Part shown: positions 26,601-41,600 of the stretch, one piece after another
Position numbering within the stretch: the first letter of the stretch is position 1
Layout: the number at the start of each line of letters is the position of its first letter
Source: Poecilobothrus nobilitatus
Lineage: Eukaryota > Arthropoda > Insecta > Diptera > Dolichopodidae
Direction of reading: 5' to 3'
NCBI GenBank assembly: GCA_947095535.1
Contig: OX352774.1
Span: 223,746,965-223,810,964 of the forward strand
Length of the DNA: 64,000 nt
The notes under the pieces: generated by a model
Seen by the model: the letters and a program-made list of their open reading frames with translations, nothing else
Databases searched by the model: none
Told to the model about the DNA's origin: nothing
Translations under genes and position numbers: made by a program

Positions 26601-29600
26601 ATATTCCAACCGGACTGGCTGGAATATTGAAAATAAATGTATCGAATTTTATAGTTGACCGGGGAATAAATTAACGTTTAGGAAAAAAAGTTTAGTCTAA
26701 ATGAAATTATTACATTATTAATTTATTATCATTACAACAACAAAATTGGGACTTCTGACTCATTTCAGTGAGCCATAATTTCCATGGGACTTTCGACTTT
26801 CAGGCACGTCACCATCCAGCATCCATACTACACTATAATTCCTAAGAAACATATATTCCAAGTTATTGTTTGAATTTTCTTTTTATGAGACTGTTAACTA
26901 CCAAGTTTTGTAAGAAATCTTTTGTTTATATCAAATCTTAAATTGAAATTTTCTAATTAAACGTATATAATATTCATAAGTATCGGAATTTATATGTGTC
27001 ATAAACTTTATTTAATATTTTTCGTTATTCGATAATTTTTAAACATTTAAATGTAATTCTAGTACTCTATAAGTTTGAACATACCAAAAACTAATCGAAT
27101 CCAATTTATTTTTTATTTCTAATTTCTAAATTATAATTTTAAAATATCCATTGACCATTTCAACAACTTAAAATTAAATAAAAACATCCAAAAACAAAAT
27201 CAAATCAATCTTTAATAAAAAGTAAACAAAAATATTTTTTTGATAATAAAAATAATTTTTCAATGATAATAACAACAAAAAAACATTAAAGAAAACCCAA
27301 GGAAGAAAGTAAATTTTGGGAAAAACCATTGAAAAATAAAAAATAATATTTTTGTTTATGTTTGTGTTTGTGTATGAAAACTTTTCTAACTCTTTCTATT
27401 TTTTTCAATTATAATAAAATTTGTGGAGATGGAAAAATGAACAACCAAAGAACTGTCGTCGCCAGTTTCATTTTACTCTTTATTTTTTTTTTTTTTTATA
27501 TATATGTACAAATTATTAAACATTTACAAACATACTAACAATTTAGACACTTTTAAAGATCACAATAACTAACAAAAACCAGGATATAAAATGTAAGGAT
27601 TCTATATGGAATTATGGAAATTCTGAATGAAAGAAATTATTAAATTTTTTAATAAAATTTAGTTTCAAATTAATTAAAATTGGATGAAATTTATTAAAAT
27701 AATAACAAATTAATATAAAAATATACATTATATATTTTTTTAAAATGAAGATTTTCAAATAAATTAGATAATTTTTTTTTTGAAGAAATCTAAAGGTAGG
27801 TATAGATTTCGGTATTTAAGTTTTCTTCAAATATAAAAAGCATAATTAAATTTTTGCGTAAAATGCCAGACCAAACGCTTACATTGTAATTTGTAATGCA
27901 AATTTTCTTCTACCCAGAAATGATTGTTATTAAAATTGATGCTTGTGAAATTATAAAATGGTATACTAAGTTTTCTTTTATTTCGAAAATTATAGATAAA
28001 AATTTATAAATAAGATATTGTAAAAAATCTTTGGGTTCCATTATGTTCCTTAAATCACTATCCTGAAGTTATGCAGACTTTTGTAACTTCAAACTTCAAA
28101 CTAATGTAAACTGTTCCGCAAATCCTGTATAAAGAAATAAAACAATGGGGCTTCCACTTTAAGTTTTCCAACGTGAAATAAGGAGTGCTACAGATACAAC
28201 AGCCCATCCATACACTGCCAAACTGTCAAGATGGCGTAACACAGCATTCGGAAGTTCGTTTGTCATACGCACTTCGCGTTTATGGAAACATATGCCTGTA
28301 TATAAATTCTTACAAGTTGCTAATTCATATAGCACGATAAAACGAAATTTAAGAAAAACATTAACATTCTTCTTCAAAAGAACAAATTTTTTCCCTTCAT
28401 TCTCCATAATCCTAATTATCCCGAACTCAATTTTCTAAGTTATGCTTCACTTATCCTTTTACCTAACTATACATCAAACTATACATTATATCGCTATGAA
28501 TTAAAAGAGCCATCGTATAGAGTTTGGTTTCAGATGGGATGGTTTTGGTTGGTTAAAGTCTAACACTACCCAGAGGAACCTCGTGCAGTGCTTTTGCGTG
28601 ACTCTTGATGTTTTCCACAGCCCCTCGTAAAAAAAAATTGTAAATAATTGAATATTTTTACAACATTCATCAAAAATATTTTAGAAGGAGAATAAAAAAT
28701 TTGAAAATAATAATTTTGCATAATTTCACTTCTAGGTTTGAGTTTCCATTTAAAATCTTCTTAAAATTTGTGTTTAAATTATAAAATTAAATGGCAAAAA
28801 CTATTCTATAGTTACCGTATATTTAAAAAAATAAAAATATGATAAAATAAAATATGAAAGAAAATAAGGAGATTAAAATTAATATGATTAAATTATGAGA
28901 ATGATGTGATTTGCAGACTTTTGTAGAAATACAATATTACTTTTAAACATTGTTTTTTTTTTTTTGAGGAATTTATTTGAAATTTGTTAAAAAAATAAAA
29001 CTAAATTCTGGAATAAATACTTTTAATAATTGTTTTTTAAAGTTTTGTTTTTTTAATTTGTCACAAATCAATTTTTTTTTTATAAAATTTCTTCTTGTAA
29101 AATCAATTAATTAAGAGAATTTTAAATATAGAATTTCAAAAATACGTAAGGCAATGAAAGTGAAAAATTTAAAATTCATTGAATCAATTTTTCATTACAG
29201 TGTCAAAAATTTACTCACTTTTGTTATTTTAGTTTCAATAAAACAGATAAATTTATTAAATAATATTTGAGTTTAAAAAAAAAAAAATAGTTCTACAATT
29301 TTTATTTTAAAATAACTGGTTTAAATCTTTGAAATTAGCGAATCGTAAGATTTTCAGTCTTATCTTAGTTAGAATCGGATATTCACAGAAAAAAAGATGG
29401 AGAATCTTTCTATTTACAACTTCTTTCTATTTACAACTTCCTTTCTATTTACAACTTCTACACTTTCCCTTTCTATTTACAACTTCTACACTGTGTATTG
29501 TAAGAAATATTCTTCGGCTTGCATGGGTTCAAGTGTCATATAGTTTTAAAGTTTATTTTTTTCAATTTGTATAAATAATTTTCTTTTAAACGTTTGTTCA

Positions 29601-32600
29601 ACTTCACTTTAACGTTAACCATCAAATAAAGTCCATGATTAAAATTAACTTTATTTATGATTAAAGTCAGAAAGATTAAAATTATTTATTAAATAAAAAC
29701 ATTAAATATATTCAACTTAAAATTTTATTTTGACGTTATTTAAATAAAAATAATAGAACACTAAAATCAACTGCAATTCCGCCTCAGAAAGTTTTTTTTG
29801 ATTAAGTTTAACATTGAGCACATTCACATTAACCACGATCATAATATTATAGAACTTATTTTATTATTTTTTAGTGTATTGCAATTTAAATTTCTTAGAA
29901 TTAAAAATTTTAAAAAAATATGTATATTTAATTTTGTTTTAAAGTTCTGACATCATTTCCGGGAAATATCCTAATATAAAACAAGTTCAATTATTTTCAA
30001 TTCTATTTCCATTATTCACTATAATTTTAAGGATTTAAAAAATTTTCAATTTTATTTTATGTTTTCATAATACATATATAATTGTTATAGTATCTGTAGT
30101 AAAATGCATAAATAATAATATATATATAATTATTATAGTATCTATGGTATCGTTGTAATGTAACCTTGAAAATAAAAGATGGGAAATTGTAGATTGATTT
30201 TAAAGTAATATGGGAAATAAAACAAGAAAAAATTGGAAATTTATTACCATTTCATATGAAAAAGAATTTATTAAAAAATAACTTTATAAAAGTTTTAAAA
30301 ATCTTTTTTTTTTTTTTAAGAACGTTTAATTCCCAATTTTTTTCCTTTGCTTTAATTTTAAATAGACAAAGGTATATTTGAGAATTTTAATATTACGTTT
30401 CATGTATGTATTTTTATTATATATGTAAAATTAAAGCAAAAATATGTAAGGAATTTTTTTTATTTAATTTTATTAAGTTAGAAAAAATTAAAAGCCTAAT
30501 GTAAGTCTAGACATTTTTTTAACAATATGGTTTTGTGCACGTGGAATTTCAGAATATCATGACGTAACTAGAGTTTGATAGAAAAAAAAACTTTACATTG
30601 ATTGAAAAGTTTCTAATATAAATTTTACGATCTAAAACTTTAAGATGATATTAAGGTATATTATAATCTGGTTAGTTTTAAAAATTTCTGTTAAAAAAAT
30701 ATGGTTTTTGAGAACAGTGTTTGAAGGTTTTTGTGGCGTAGCATTACACATGGCTACAACGTTTTGAAAATTACAAATATATGTTACTTACATAAATATT
30801 ATTGTTTGCGTTCCTTTTACACGAAAAGAGTAGTTGAGAGTAGTTGGGAGTAGTTGGTAAATGAAACTTAACTTAACTAACTTAATATAATCGTATGTAC
30901 TCCTATCTACTCTTTCTCAAAGGTTGGTGTAGTTGGAAGTAGTTGGGAGTAGAAAAGAGTAGTTTACTCTGTAAAAGGAACCCAAACATTATATTTATTT
31001 TTTTCGAAATTATCTTCCTTCTTTTTCTTTTAAATTAATAAACAAAATGTCTGACATGAGATAAAAATTTTTATTTTATTCGTATAGGAACATACGAATA
31101 GAAATCGTTTTGGGTATGTTAAAATATTAATTGATTTAACTTTCTCATGTTATCAACGGCAATTGGGCTTTTGGTATGTTAAGAGTAATCGATTGAATTT
31201 ATTTTCATATAAGTAATATAATTGTTTGAAATTTCAAAGTGATATGATCTCGTCGTTTGTGTCGAGCATATTCGAGGCGTAATACTTTTCAGTTTTAAAA
31301 AGTATAGGTAAATCTTAATCTGTTATTCATGTTGGGTTTAATATGCCGATTCATTTTTATGTTAAAAGTTTGAAACATTTTTGAACATATTATTGTATTC
31401 ATCAAGTTTTGTTTTTTATTCAATTGTATTTTCTTAATATATTTTGAAAATATATAATAAATATATTAAAAATAAATTATAAATCTAAAACTGTTTATCC
31501 AACATGAATTGTATGAATATTAAAAAACAAAAAATATTATTTCAACTATATATGGGTCCGCCTAGCGGCGATTCTGCATTTCTTTGTAATAAATTCTTAA
31601 ACGACCTTTTTTTTTTTGAGAAAATAAAAATTTCAATATACTCATTTGCATTTATTTTTTGATGAATCCTTCAAAATAAAGTAATCATAAAACAAAAAAA
31701 GTTTTTTTTTTTATTTTTCTTTATTTTTTTAAGAATTATTCATTCAACGAATTTAACTTTTTCTATGTCCTTTTTTTGCTTTTCGATAAGAAATTAATGT
31801 ATATCCACTTTCGAATCTTTCCTAGAAATATTCTTTTCTAAAATATTGAATAACTCTGACTTTAAGATCTTAAGAATGAAAAATTGTGATGGATGAGATG
31901 AATGTTATCTGTTATTTTTCTTTGTCAAGTAATTTTTGAAAAAGACTTTGTGACATTATTACATTAAAAGAAAATAAATATAAAACATCCTTTTATTCTC
32001 TGAAAATTTAATATAATAAATTTGTGAAAGTAAAATTTATTTAGAATAAATTAAACGAAGAAGATTATTATAAATTGGTTATAGCTTAAATGTTTATATT
32101 AAAAATAAAATGAAAGTAATTTTTTAAATATTTATATACTTTGCTACAAAAATAAATTATATCAATAAAATAGTATACTATATATCACAGATAATACAGA
32201 TATTATTATTTTTCAAAGAAAAAATCGATTGGTATTTTTTAAAATTATGATCCAAATTAATAGTCTTCCAATATTCCGTTTATTTTTAAGTTTTCAAAAT
32301 TAAATTAATACTAAAATATCTGAATCTGTAGGACCATGATATTCTAAATAATTTAGGACGCTTTAAAATAAAATAAATCAATATATAGTTAATTAAAATA
32401 TTATGAAACTATGTAATTATGTAAGGAATCAAGGAATGTTGAAAGTAAAATTGATCGTCTGCATTGGTAAAAGCTCTATTAAAACTAGAATATTAAATTA
32501 AAAAAGAAGCAGATTTAAACCATTCTGTTAAAGATGGGTACTACGAAAGCTGGTTTATCATAATCCTATTTTATCAAAATGCTGTTTTTATTTTAAATCC

Positions 32601-35600
32601 AGTTTTTTTTTAATTCTGCAAGAAGCGTATAAACCCGATTTCGAACCTTATTCTAAAATCTCACCTAATTCAGAATTGCACATATACGTATATATAAATA
32701 TTCTGCAAAAAACGTATAACTCTGATTTTGTATATAACTCTAAAATCCCTCATAATTCAGAATCTCCCATGTACATATAATAAATATTCTGGCAAAATCG
32801 TATAGCCCTGATTTTGAACCCAATTTTAAAATCCACCCCAATTATTTTTTTTTACATAGATAACCGGCGGGTTTTAAAAAAATAGGATTTAAAAAAACTG
32901 GATTTCAAAAAACAGGATTTCAAAAAACAGAATTTAAAAAAACAGGATTTTGATAAAACAGGATTGTGATAAACGGGCTTTCGATGCGATCTCTGTTAAA
33001 GAACATTTTTTTTTAAATGAATAAGTATAATATTTTAAATAAGAATTTATTATTTCTTATTCTTTTAGTTTAAAAATTCAAAATTTTGTTTTACATTTAA
33101 TTAATAAGGACGTTCACCTTTCGTTTATTGTATTTGGTATTTTAGCTTAAAAGACGAAAATAATTTTCCCTTGTGTTTTGATTTAATTAATTTATCTGCA
33201 TACACACATGTAAATTTCATTTTTTTTCATTCCTTTACTCTTGTTTAAACGGTGTGGTAATTTTTCGTTTTTCATGTATGTATATTCATGTTTGTATACA
33301 TTGTATATAAATATATAATCCTATTGAATAACTATATTGCAATATTATTTTTAAATATAGATATTAATAGAAGTTTACCACATTTTAACTACCGAATTAA
33401 TTAATATCCGAATAGTTTCTAACATATGTTTGACCATATAAAATAAAGAAAAATTTTCATATCCACCCAACCTTAATAGAAAAAAAAAATCCTGATAGAT
33501 TTTAATGAACAACAGACAAAAACAATCTAAAAAAATCATTAAAAATATAAAGAGCAAAAAAAAAAAAAAACAAGAAACCGGGAAACAATTTTTTATACTC
33601 CAGGAATCGAAGTTGTTATTTCTTCCGCACCTATAAACTTACTATCAACAATTTAAATCATATAATATACATATATTGTATATTGTATACAATATATTAC
33701 CACACTATTACATACAAAGTTATAAAATATGAAACCGTTAGACTCGTGTCAGTTAAAAAACCTAAAATACGGTATCTTCATGCTATCTTAACAGGCTTAC
33801 TCTGTTTGGTATATACTTATATATGTATATAGAAAATATTAAAAAAATGTTAAAACAAAAAATGAATAATAACAAACCACAGGATATAAACAACAAAAAA
33901 AAAAAAAGCAATAGTAATAAAGGTAAAAAATTTGTATTATAGGTACTCTTGTAAACTTGCTTACAACACTCAAACACATGACTGTATTGTCAGTTTTAAA
34001 AACATGCAATAAAAATGTTTAGTATAAAGATAATTAAAAAAAAAAAGAAATACCGGCCGGCTAATATTTAAAGTGACCATTACTGTTGTTTATTTTTAAG
34101 GGGTAATATAATTATTCATAACAATTTTTTAAGTAAAAAACTTTTTGTCAAATTTGCCGATTGTATAATTAAGTGCTCCACTTTTTGAATTTTAATTAGA
34201 TCTAAATAAATCGCTAAATACTTGGCACCATTATCGCCTCATTACAAGAACAGGTTCAAACCTTTCAAACATTTTTAATAGAAAAGAAAATTATTGATAA
34301 ATTGTTCCCTTAAATTAATATAAATAATATGGCCACTTCGGTTAATTACTTTATATAGATCATCGGGCACCGCCTCTAATCTTTTTTTTGCATTTTGATG
34401 TTTTTGACATTCATATATACATACTTGTAAATATGTACATATAAAAAAAACCTTAAATGCAATCTAGTCAAAATATTCTAACAGTATTGATTGTAAAGTC
34501 ATCACACGTTCCTCCAATAGATTATATACTTATGCATATGAAATATATTTGAGAATGTATTCAAGGAAAAAAAAAAAAAATTAATGACAAAAAACGAATA
34601 AAAAAGGACGGTCGGGATAATAAAATCTTACGTGTTTTGTTTTTTATTTTGATTCCTAAAAAATATATTCCGTTTAATTTTTTTTATCTTTTAATGGAAT
34701 CCTTGGCTTTTTAATTTCCCAACTCTTACTTTGCAGGTATTATCGTGTATGGGATTTTTTAGAGTTTTAATTCAACTAAAAAAAATTATTGAAGAATTTT
34801 CTTTGAGTAAAAGTGTTATGGAATTTTATATTACTTAAATTGGGTATGACATACTGACATATTCTTGAATTCTGTTCAACTTTAATTTTTTTTTTTTTTT
34901 TGATTAAATTACGATTAGAATTTAAAATTAAGGATTTCCAAAGGAAGTTAAATGAATATTATAGAAAATGAATATTAGATAAATATTAGAATAAAATTGT
35001 GAATAAATTAGTAAGTTTGATCATTAAAATTCCTAATGACAATTTAAAGAATAAATTATTCTTTGGTAATGAAATAATAAATACAATAATACCTATACAT
35101 TAATTAAAAATTCCTAAAACGATTTTAAATATTGTTCAATAATAAAAAAAACGAATAAAATATTTCCTTATGAGAAATAAATAAAAGATAAAAAATTTCA
35201 TGGTATAAATGGTTTATTGAGTTTTATTTTTTTTTATTTCATAATTTATTATTTTATTAGTTACTTTCTCATAAACTTAAAACTGGTATCCATATTTATT
35301 ATAAATGCATTTTCTTCTTAAGTTTTTGCTTTTAAATTTTAGTTATTTCCTTAACATTTTACATAAATATTCTGAACATGTTTCATCTAATTCTAAGAAA
35401 AACAATATGTTTGATTTTCTTTTCTAAAATTTTAATTTTATTAGAGGAACTGGTAAAAACCCACCTAAGAGCGGAAGTTAATTTGGTAATTTATGCTTTA
35501 AAAGTAAATCTTTAATAGTTATTAAATGTTTTTTTTTGTTTTTGAATAAATATTATGTTAAATATTGTTTTTAGATTTATATGAAGCATAGTTTAAGGGC

Positions 35601-38600
35601 ATAATTTAAAATTTGTTTTTCATTTTTGAGTGCATAGAACTATAATAATAAATTATAATAGATATGAATCCAAGGATATGAAGTATGAATCGAATCATTA
35701 TCGAAAATTGAGTTAGTTTGGCCATGTGTCTATGCTGTTTGCTACCACAATAAGTAGCAAATAAATAATAAGTAATAAAAAAAAAAATCAGAGCCATACA
35801 ATTCATCCAAAATATTATTGAAACTATATTAGACCATACGTTCATTATTATTTTGGATTGATATCGGACCCTGCTTTCTAATAGCTATACTATAAATTTC
35901 TGAACCCACTTTTTGTCTCTTCAAAACTAATAAATAAAACAAATAGGTTTCACATTAAAATATATAGGCAAGTTATTGTAAAAGACCACTTTTGTATAAA
36001 GATTAAAATTACTAGAGACATATTTTCGGTTAGCTATATCATACAAATTTCTAGAAACGGTTTCTATATCTTCGGAACTAATTAGGTTACAAAATTGAAT
36101 TTTGAAAATAGTCAAATAAGGTAACAGCGGAAGTACGTTAAGTAAAGCCTGGAATTTTTCTATCAAGTTGTGGATAGCTGCCATACTAATTATTTGTCCC
36201 AGTTTGTATATCTACAACACTCTAAACAAATATTGAAGTATTCCTTTGCAATATTATAATGCAGAGTGATAATATAAATTTTCGTTTAAAAGATTTTGTT
36301 TAAAAATTCTTTTTAATTAACTTTTAATTATAGGACGTAATTAAATGTAAATAAAATTTTTTTAGAAATTCTGAGAATTTAATAGTTCGAATAGCTAATA
36401 AGATATATTATGCATACATTGAAATAAAGATTATTTTATGCTTAAATAAAACACCGCATATATTTTTAAAAATATTTCTAAGAAATAACGAAAAATTTAA
36501 AAATTAGAATTATTTCATTGACAAAAACGGAGTTAGATTAAAAAATATTACTGACATCATAAAGCTATGTGTACACGAGAGAAATTTCATTCAAATCATA
36601 TAATAATAATTACTATATATGCTCTACTAGAGCATATCAAATAATATTCGAATTCGGATTATTTAAGGACCCACTGAAGCTACAAACTTCAAATTTTGTG
36701 TCCTGATGAAGAGGCATAAGATCAACCTATATACCAAAATTGATTGAAGTCTGAGATTTTTTTTTTTCTGGTTTTTTAGAACAAATCATATTTTATTTGA
36801 ACATTATGAGAGGGTTCCACTAGAGTTTCCGACATCAACGTGTTCTGCGAAGGTCCTAATCACAATACTAACTTCTATACCAAATTGCATTGTAATCGGA
36901 TAAGAATTACATGAGTTATGCTAATGACAAGTTTTTGCGGACATGAACGCCAACGTGGAATTAAAAAAATTTTTTTTTCTTGTTTTTTTTTGGATTTTAC
37001 ACCCTTAAAAACGTCCAGAAAATGAATTTCAGCGAAATTTATTTTTTTTTGTTTTCGAAAACTCACCACACACTCATAGTATTTCTACTACGAGTACAAA
37101 ATACTAATATTCAGCATTTATAGCGTGTACATAAGAATAATGATGTAGCTATGTATTTTTTTTTTTTGATATATTTTTTACTTTACAAAAATTTTTTCAG
37201 CATTTTAAATTTAAATTAGTATTTTGAAAAGGAAAAGTATTCTTTTCTTAGAATTTATTTTTTCATTGTATGTAAAGATTCTTTAATGGTGTGGTGTTTT
37301 GTATTCCATTTAGATATTGCCACTATAAAAATTTCTTTTCAGTTTTTTTATTTTAAAATTAAAAGTGAAATTCTCTAGCGAAAGTAAAAATAATCATGCC
37401 ATTGTTTTAATAATTATAATATGTCTGTGACTGAATTGGTATGATTGGTAATTATTTATAAAATTCATTTTTTTATTAAAACAAGAAAATAAAAAAGTAT
37501 AAAAATTATAATAAAAAACTTAAAACAAACCCCAAATTAATAAAATTAAAAAAAAAAAAAAAAAATTAATTTAAATATTTGCTGATCTCAGGCAAGCATG
37601 CATTTATTTCCCTAGAGAATCTAATATCATTATATATGTAAGTACATGTACATATACATATATAAAGATAGAATAAAAACAAATTTAAAATAAAATATGT
37701 ATTTTTGTTTCATCCCTGCCCTTCATTTATTTATGCGATGTTAAATATTGTTATGTTATTACGATGTTAAATTTATGCGATATTTTTTTTTAATTTTTCT
37801 TTTTCGTAAAGTTTTTAATGACAAATGATAATTATAAAGTTATTTGTCAAACTGATAAGAAAAATAATATTATGATGAGATTACAGTTCTTAAACAATAA
37901 TAAAATAAAATTATCTGATAAGTAACTTTTAAAATTGAAAATTACTTTCTCTTTTATGGCGCTAAAATGTAAACATAGATTTATATTCAATGTCTATGGT
38001 TGTTTTATATTATAAGATATTTTTATATTAATTTTAATAATTTAAAAACAATCATATGATGAATTTAAGGTTTAAGGTTTAAAAACTCTAGATAATTTAA
38101 ATCGATTGACTATGAACAACAAAAACTAAAACAAATGTCCCTGTATTTCGTTAAATACAGTTGGTTTCAATAATTATAGCAAATGGATTAACTATGGGTC
38201 TCATAAAGCTTTAGCAGGCGAATAATAAATGTTATTATTATATTTAAAAAAAAAAATACAGAATAAGTGAGAATAGAATATGATGCGTTTTAACCGAAAT
38301 ATTAAGATAACACTGTTTTTTTCGGAATTAAAAAATAAATTAAAACCATACGCGACGTCTGAGGTTTATGCTAATAATTTTGATAGGTAGTCTATCATTT
38401 GTATAAAAATTTTAATAATTGATTTTTTAAAATTTATTTAAAATTATTTAAAAATAGTTCTAATATTATTGTTTCTTCATAATATTCATTCTTTTAATAT
38501 TCATGGAACAACTACCAGCAGAGAAACTTGTTCATTTGTTTTGATATTATACGATAATTGGAAAACTTTATTACTAAAAGATATGTGCAAAATACTTGGG

Positions 38601-41600
38601 TCATGGTCCATGCATGTACATCTGAATCGTAAATTATGTGGCAAAAATATATTATTATCAGTTATCATTTCAAAATAAAGTTATATAATATATGATAGTA
38701 TAATACCTTTTTCACATTAATTGAAGACATTTTTATTTTAAATGAAGACATTTTTACTCTAAGTGAAGACATTTGTAATAAAAATTAAAGTAAACAATTA
38801 TATTACATTATATTATATATAATATACATATATATACATATGCATATGCATATACATAAATATCAGATACATAAATATCTCGTCCAAATATTTATATGTA
38901 TATGAATTAACATAAATTAAATATATTTATATTAAATATTTATATAACATAAATTACTGAAGTAAAAAATTCTTCATTTAAAATAAAAATGTCTTTACTT
39001 AAACTAAAAAAAAATATTCACTTAAAGTAAAAATGTTTTCATTTAAAGTAGAAAATATTCATTTAAAGTAAAAAAGTCTTCAGTTAAAGTAAAAATGGTA
39101 TATATATAAGTCAATTCTTCTGCTGATATGGATGTTTACGGTATAGAAATTTTGGGATAAGGGAATTTGGGAAACAAGCTTGCATATTAAATTAACTTGA
39201 TATAATTAACTTAACTTAATATTGAATCCATTTAAATATGATTAAAAAATAGATTAAAATATAGAATACAATATATAATCATTCTCCATAAGTTAGCATC
39301 ATATACGTTTGTCATCAATAATCAATCAATTCAAAATATCTCAATACAAGAGAAGTACAATCAATCATAAATATTATGTATTTACTGTTAAAAACTCTTA
39401 AGATGTTAAAAATAATAACTTTAAAATTAAAGAAATATCTGAATTTTTTTTTTTTACTTTTTTTTTTTTAATTTTGTCATAATTTTATTTATATAATTCT
39501 TATTTTATTAAATTGTATTAAGTAGGTATATCTATTATAAATTTTAATTATTTTAATTGTTTGTAATTTTTTCAACCGTGAAAATGTAACAGGTGCCTAA
39601 AGATTTTTTCTTCTATTTTTTTTTACTTAGATTTTCACTTTTGCTGATTAATAAAGACTACCATTTATTACTATTATATATGGTTGATTATATGATAATA
39701 TGATTTGATTATATGATATTGCAATCAAATTGTATCAGATAATGAATTTTTCTAAATTTATGAGAACATTTTCTATATCTTGTATGTATTATTTCATAGT
39801 ATCATATGGATCGTTAATTTTATTTTTATTATATTTAAAAAAAAATTTAAAGTATAAATATTATATTCTTGAAATAAATTCATATTTTATATCTATTTGA
39901 ATCTTAAATTGCTTATATTTTTTTTCTAGTGATTGTTGGATTGGTGGGAATCTTAAAAAGATACTTCGTTAGTCGAACTGACTAACCATTAATATTTTCT
40001 AACGTTTTCTTTTAGTATATCGTATATATACTGTCTCTAACGAAGTCAGTACTTTACGCTATCCTTAATTATCTCATTCTTTTTCATCTTATATTCAATA
40101 AGTATATATAGAGGCACTGCGAAATAGCTTCTATGGAATGAAATAAATTATAAAAAATGGAATATATTATAAAAATAAATTTTAAATCTTATTTCATTTT
40201 TCTAAAAATGTATAAAATGAAGAACAGAATAATTTTTTATACTAATTGTTAATTGACGAATTTAATATCTATAATTATTATAATAAGGAGCCAGTCTTTT
40301 TATTAAAAAAAAAATATTTAAATTCATTGATGTTCAAATATGTATCTAACAAAATAATTAGGAAGGATTTTAAAGTTGGATTAGGAAGGACAAAAAGTAT
40401 AATGTATACGCTTTTTTCAAAATTTATTATATTCCGCACTTCTATACCACAAACAGCCATATATTATATTTGGGATTTTGTAATTTCGGATATTTTGATT
40501 GGGATTTTGAGAAATAAAAAAATTCAGGCAATCAACTTCGCGGATAGACCTCCAACGATTTTTTCTTGTCCCCGATGCCGAGCAACTGTGAAAGATCGTA
40601 ACATATAAAATTATAATATAAAACTTTGGTTTTTTTTTTTTTGATTTTTGAAAAATAAATTTTGTTTTGGATCTTATTTCATTTGTTTTTAATTTTTTAT
40701 TTCGCTTTTTAATTTTTTGATATAATTTCATTTCAATATATGTTATTTTATTCACAATTAGATTTTATTCCATCAACATTTTTATACGTTTTTTCATTGC
40801 GAAATATGACCTCAAAAATAGCAAAATATTTCATTTTTTATATTTTTAGACGCTATTTCGCTTCAACATTTATATGCTATTCTAGACGATCTAAATTTTT
40901 AAAATAAATTATATCAAAGTTAACAAACCTATACTTATATAGGTTGTTTGTTTGTAAATAGCCATTATCAGATCCTTGAAATTTTTTTTTGTTTTGCCAT
41001 ATGCTATAATTTTTTTTTTTGTCACTATTACGAAGAATACTCGTACATATATGTGGAATTTTACTTTTACGAAAATGATTATTGTTTCTAATCGATAATG
41101 TGATTACTACTAAACAAAGATATGATAAAACATAAAAAAAAAACAAATAAAAATAAAAATCTCTTTTCTGCACTTATCCTTTCCATACCAATCCTGATTA
41201 TTTTTATGCTAATGTTGATTAAAAATCATACTGTTTTTGTTTGTATAGAAAAAAGAAAGCTGTGAAAAAGTTTATTGAATATAAATTGTCACCTTAGTAT
41301 TAGGTCATTCTACATTCTTGTATAAATATGTACAAGAGTATATTATAAATAGGTATATGTATATATATTTATATATAAATACATAAATTGTGTTATGTGT
41401 AATGATATATAAAGTTGACAACTTAATATGTTTTTAAGGTTCATTGAACATTATCAAATTATCGGAAAAATAATTTATTGAAAAATCAAGTATTTGCTTG
41501 ATAAAATAAAGATAACTGATATTGAATCAAAAACTTGACATCTAAATTAAAAACTTTATGTTTAAAAATCTCTTTCTCATGATTTCAATATAATGCATAA

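Noticed and set aside
40246..40608. A 120-codon plus-strand frame, the longest in intron 1
   Set aside because: It crosses several recognisable repeat pieces, and its composition is low-complexity; the terminal CPRCRA is a two-cysteine coincidence.
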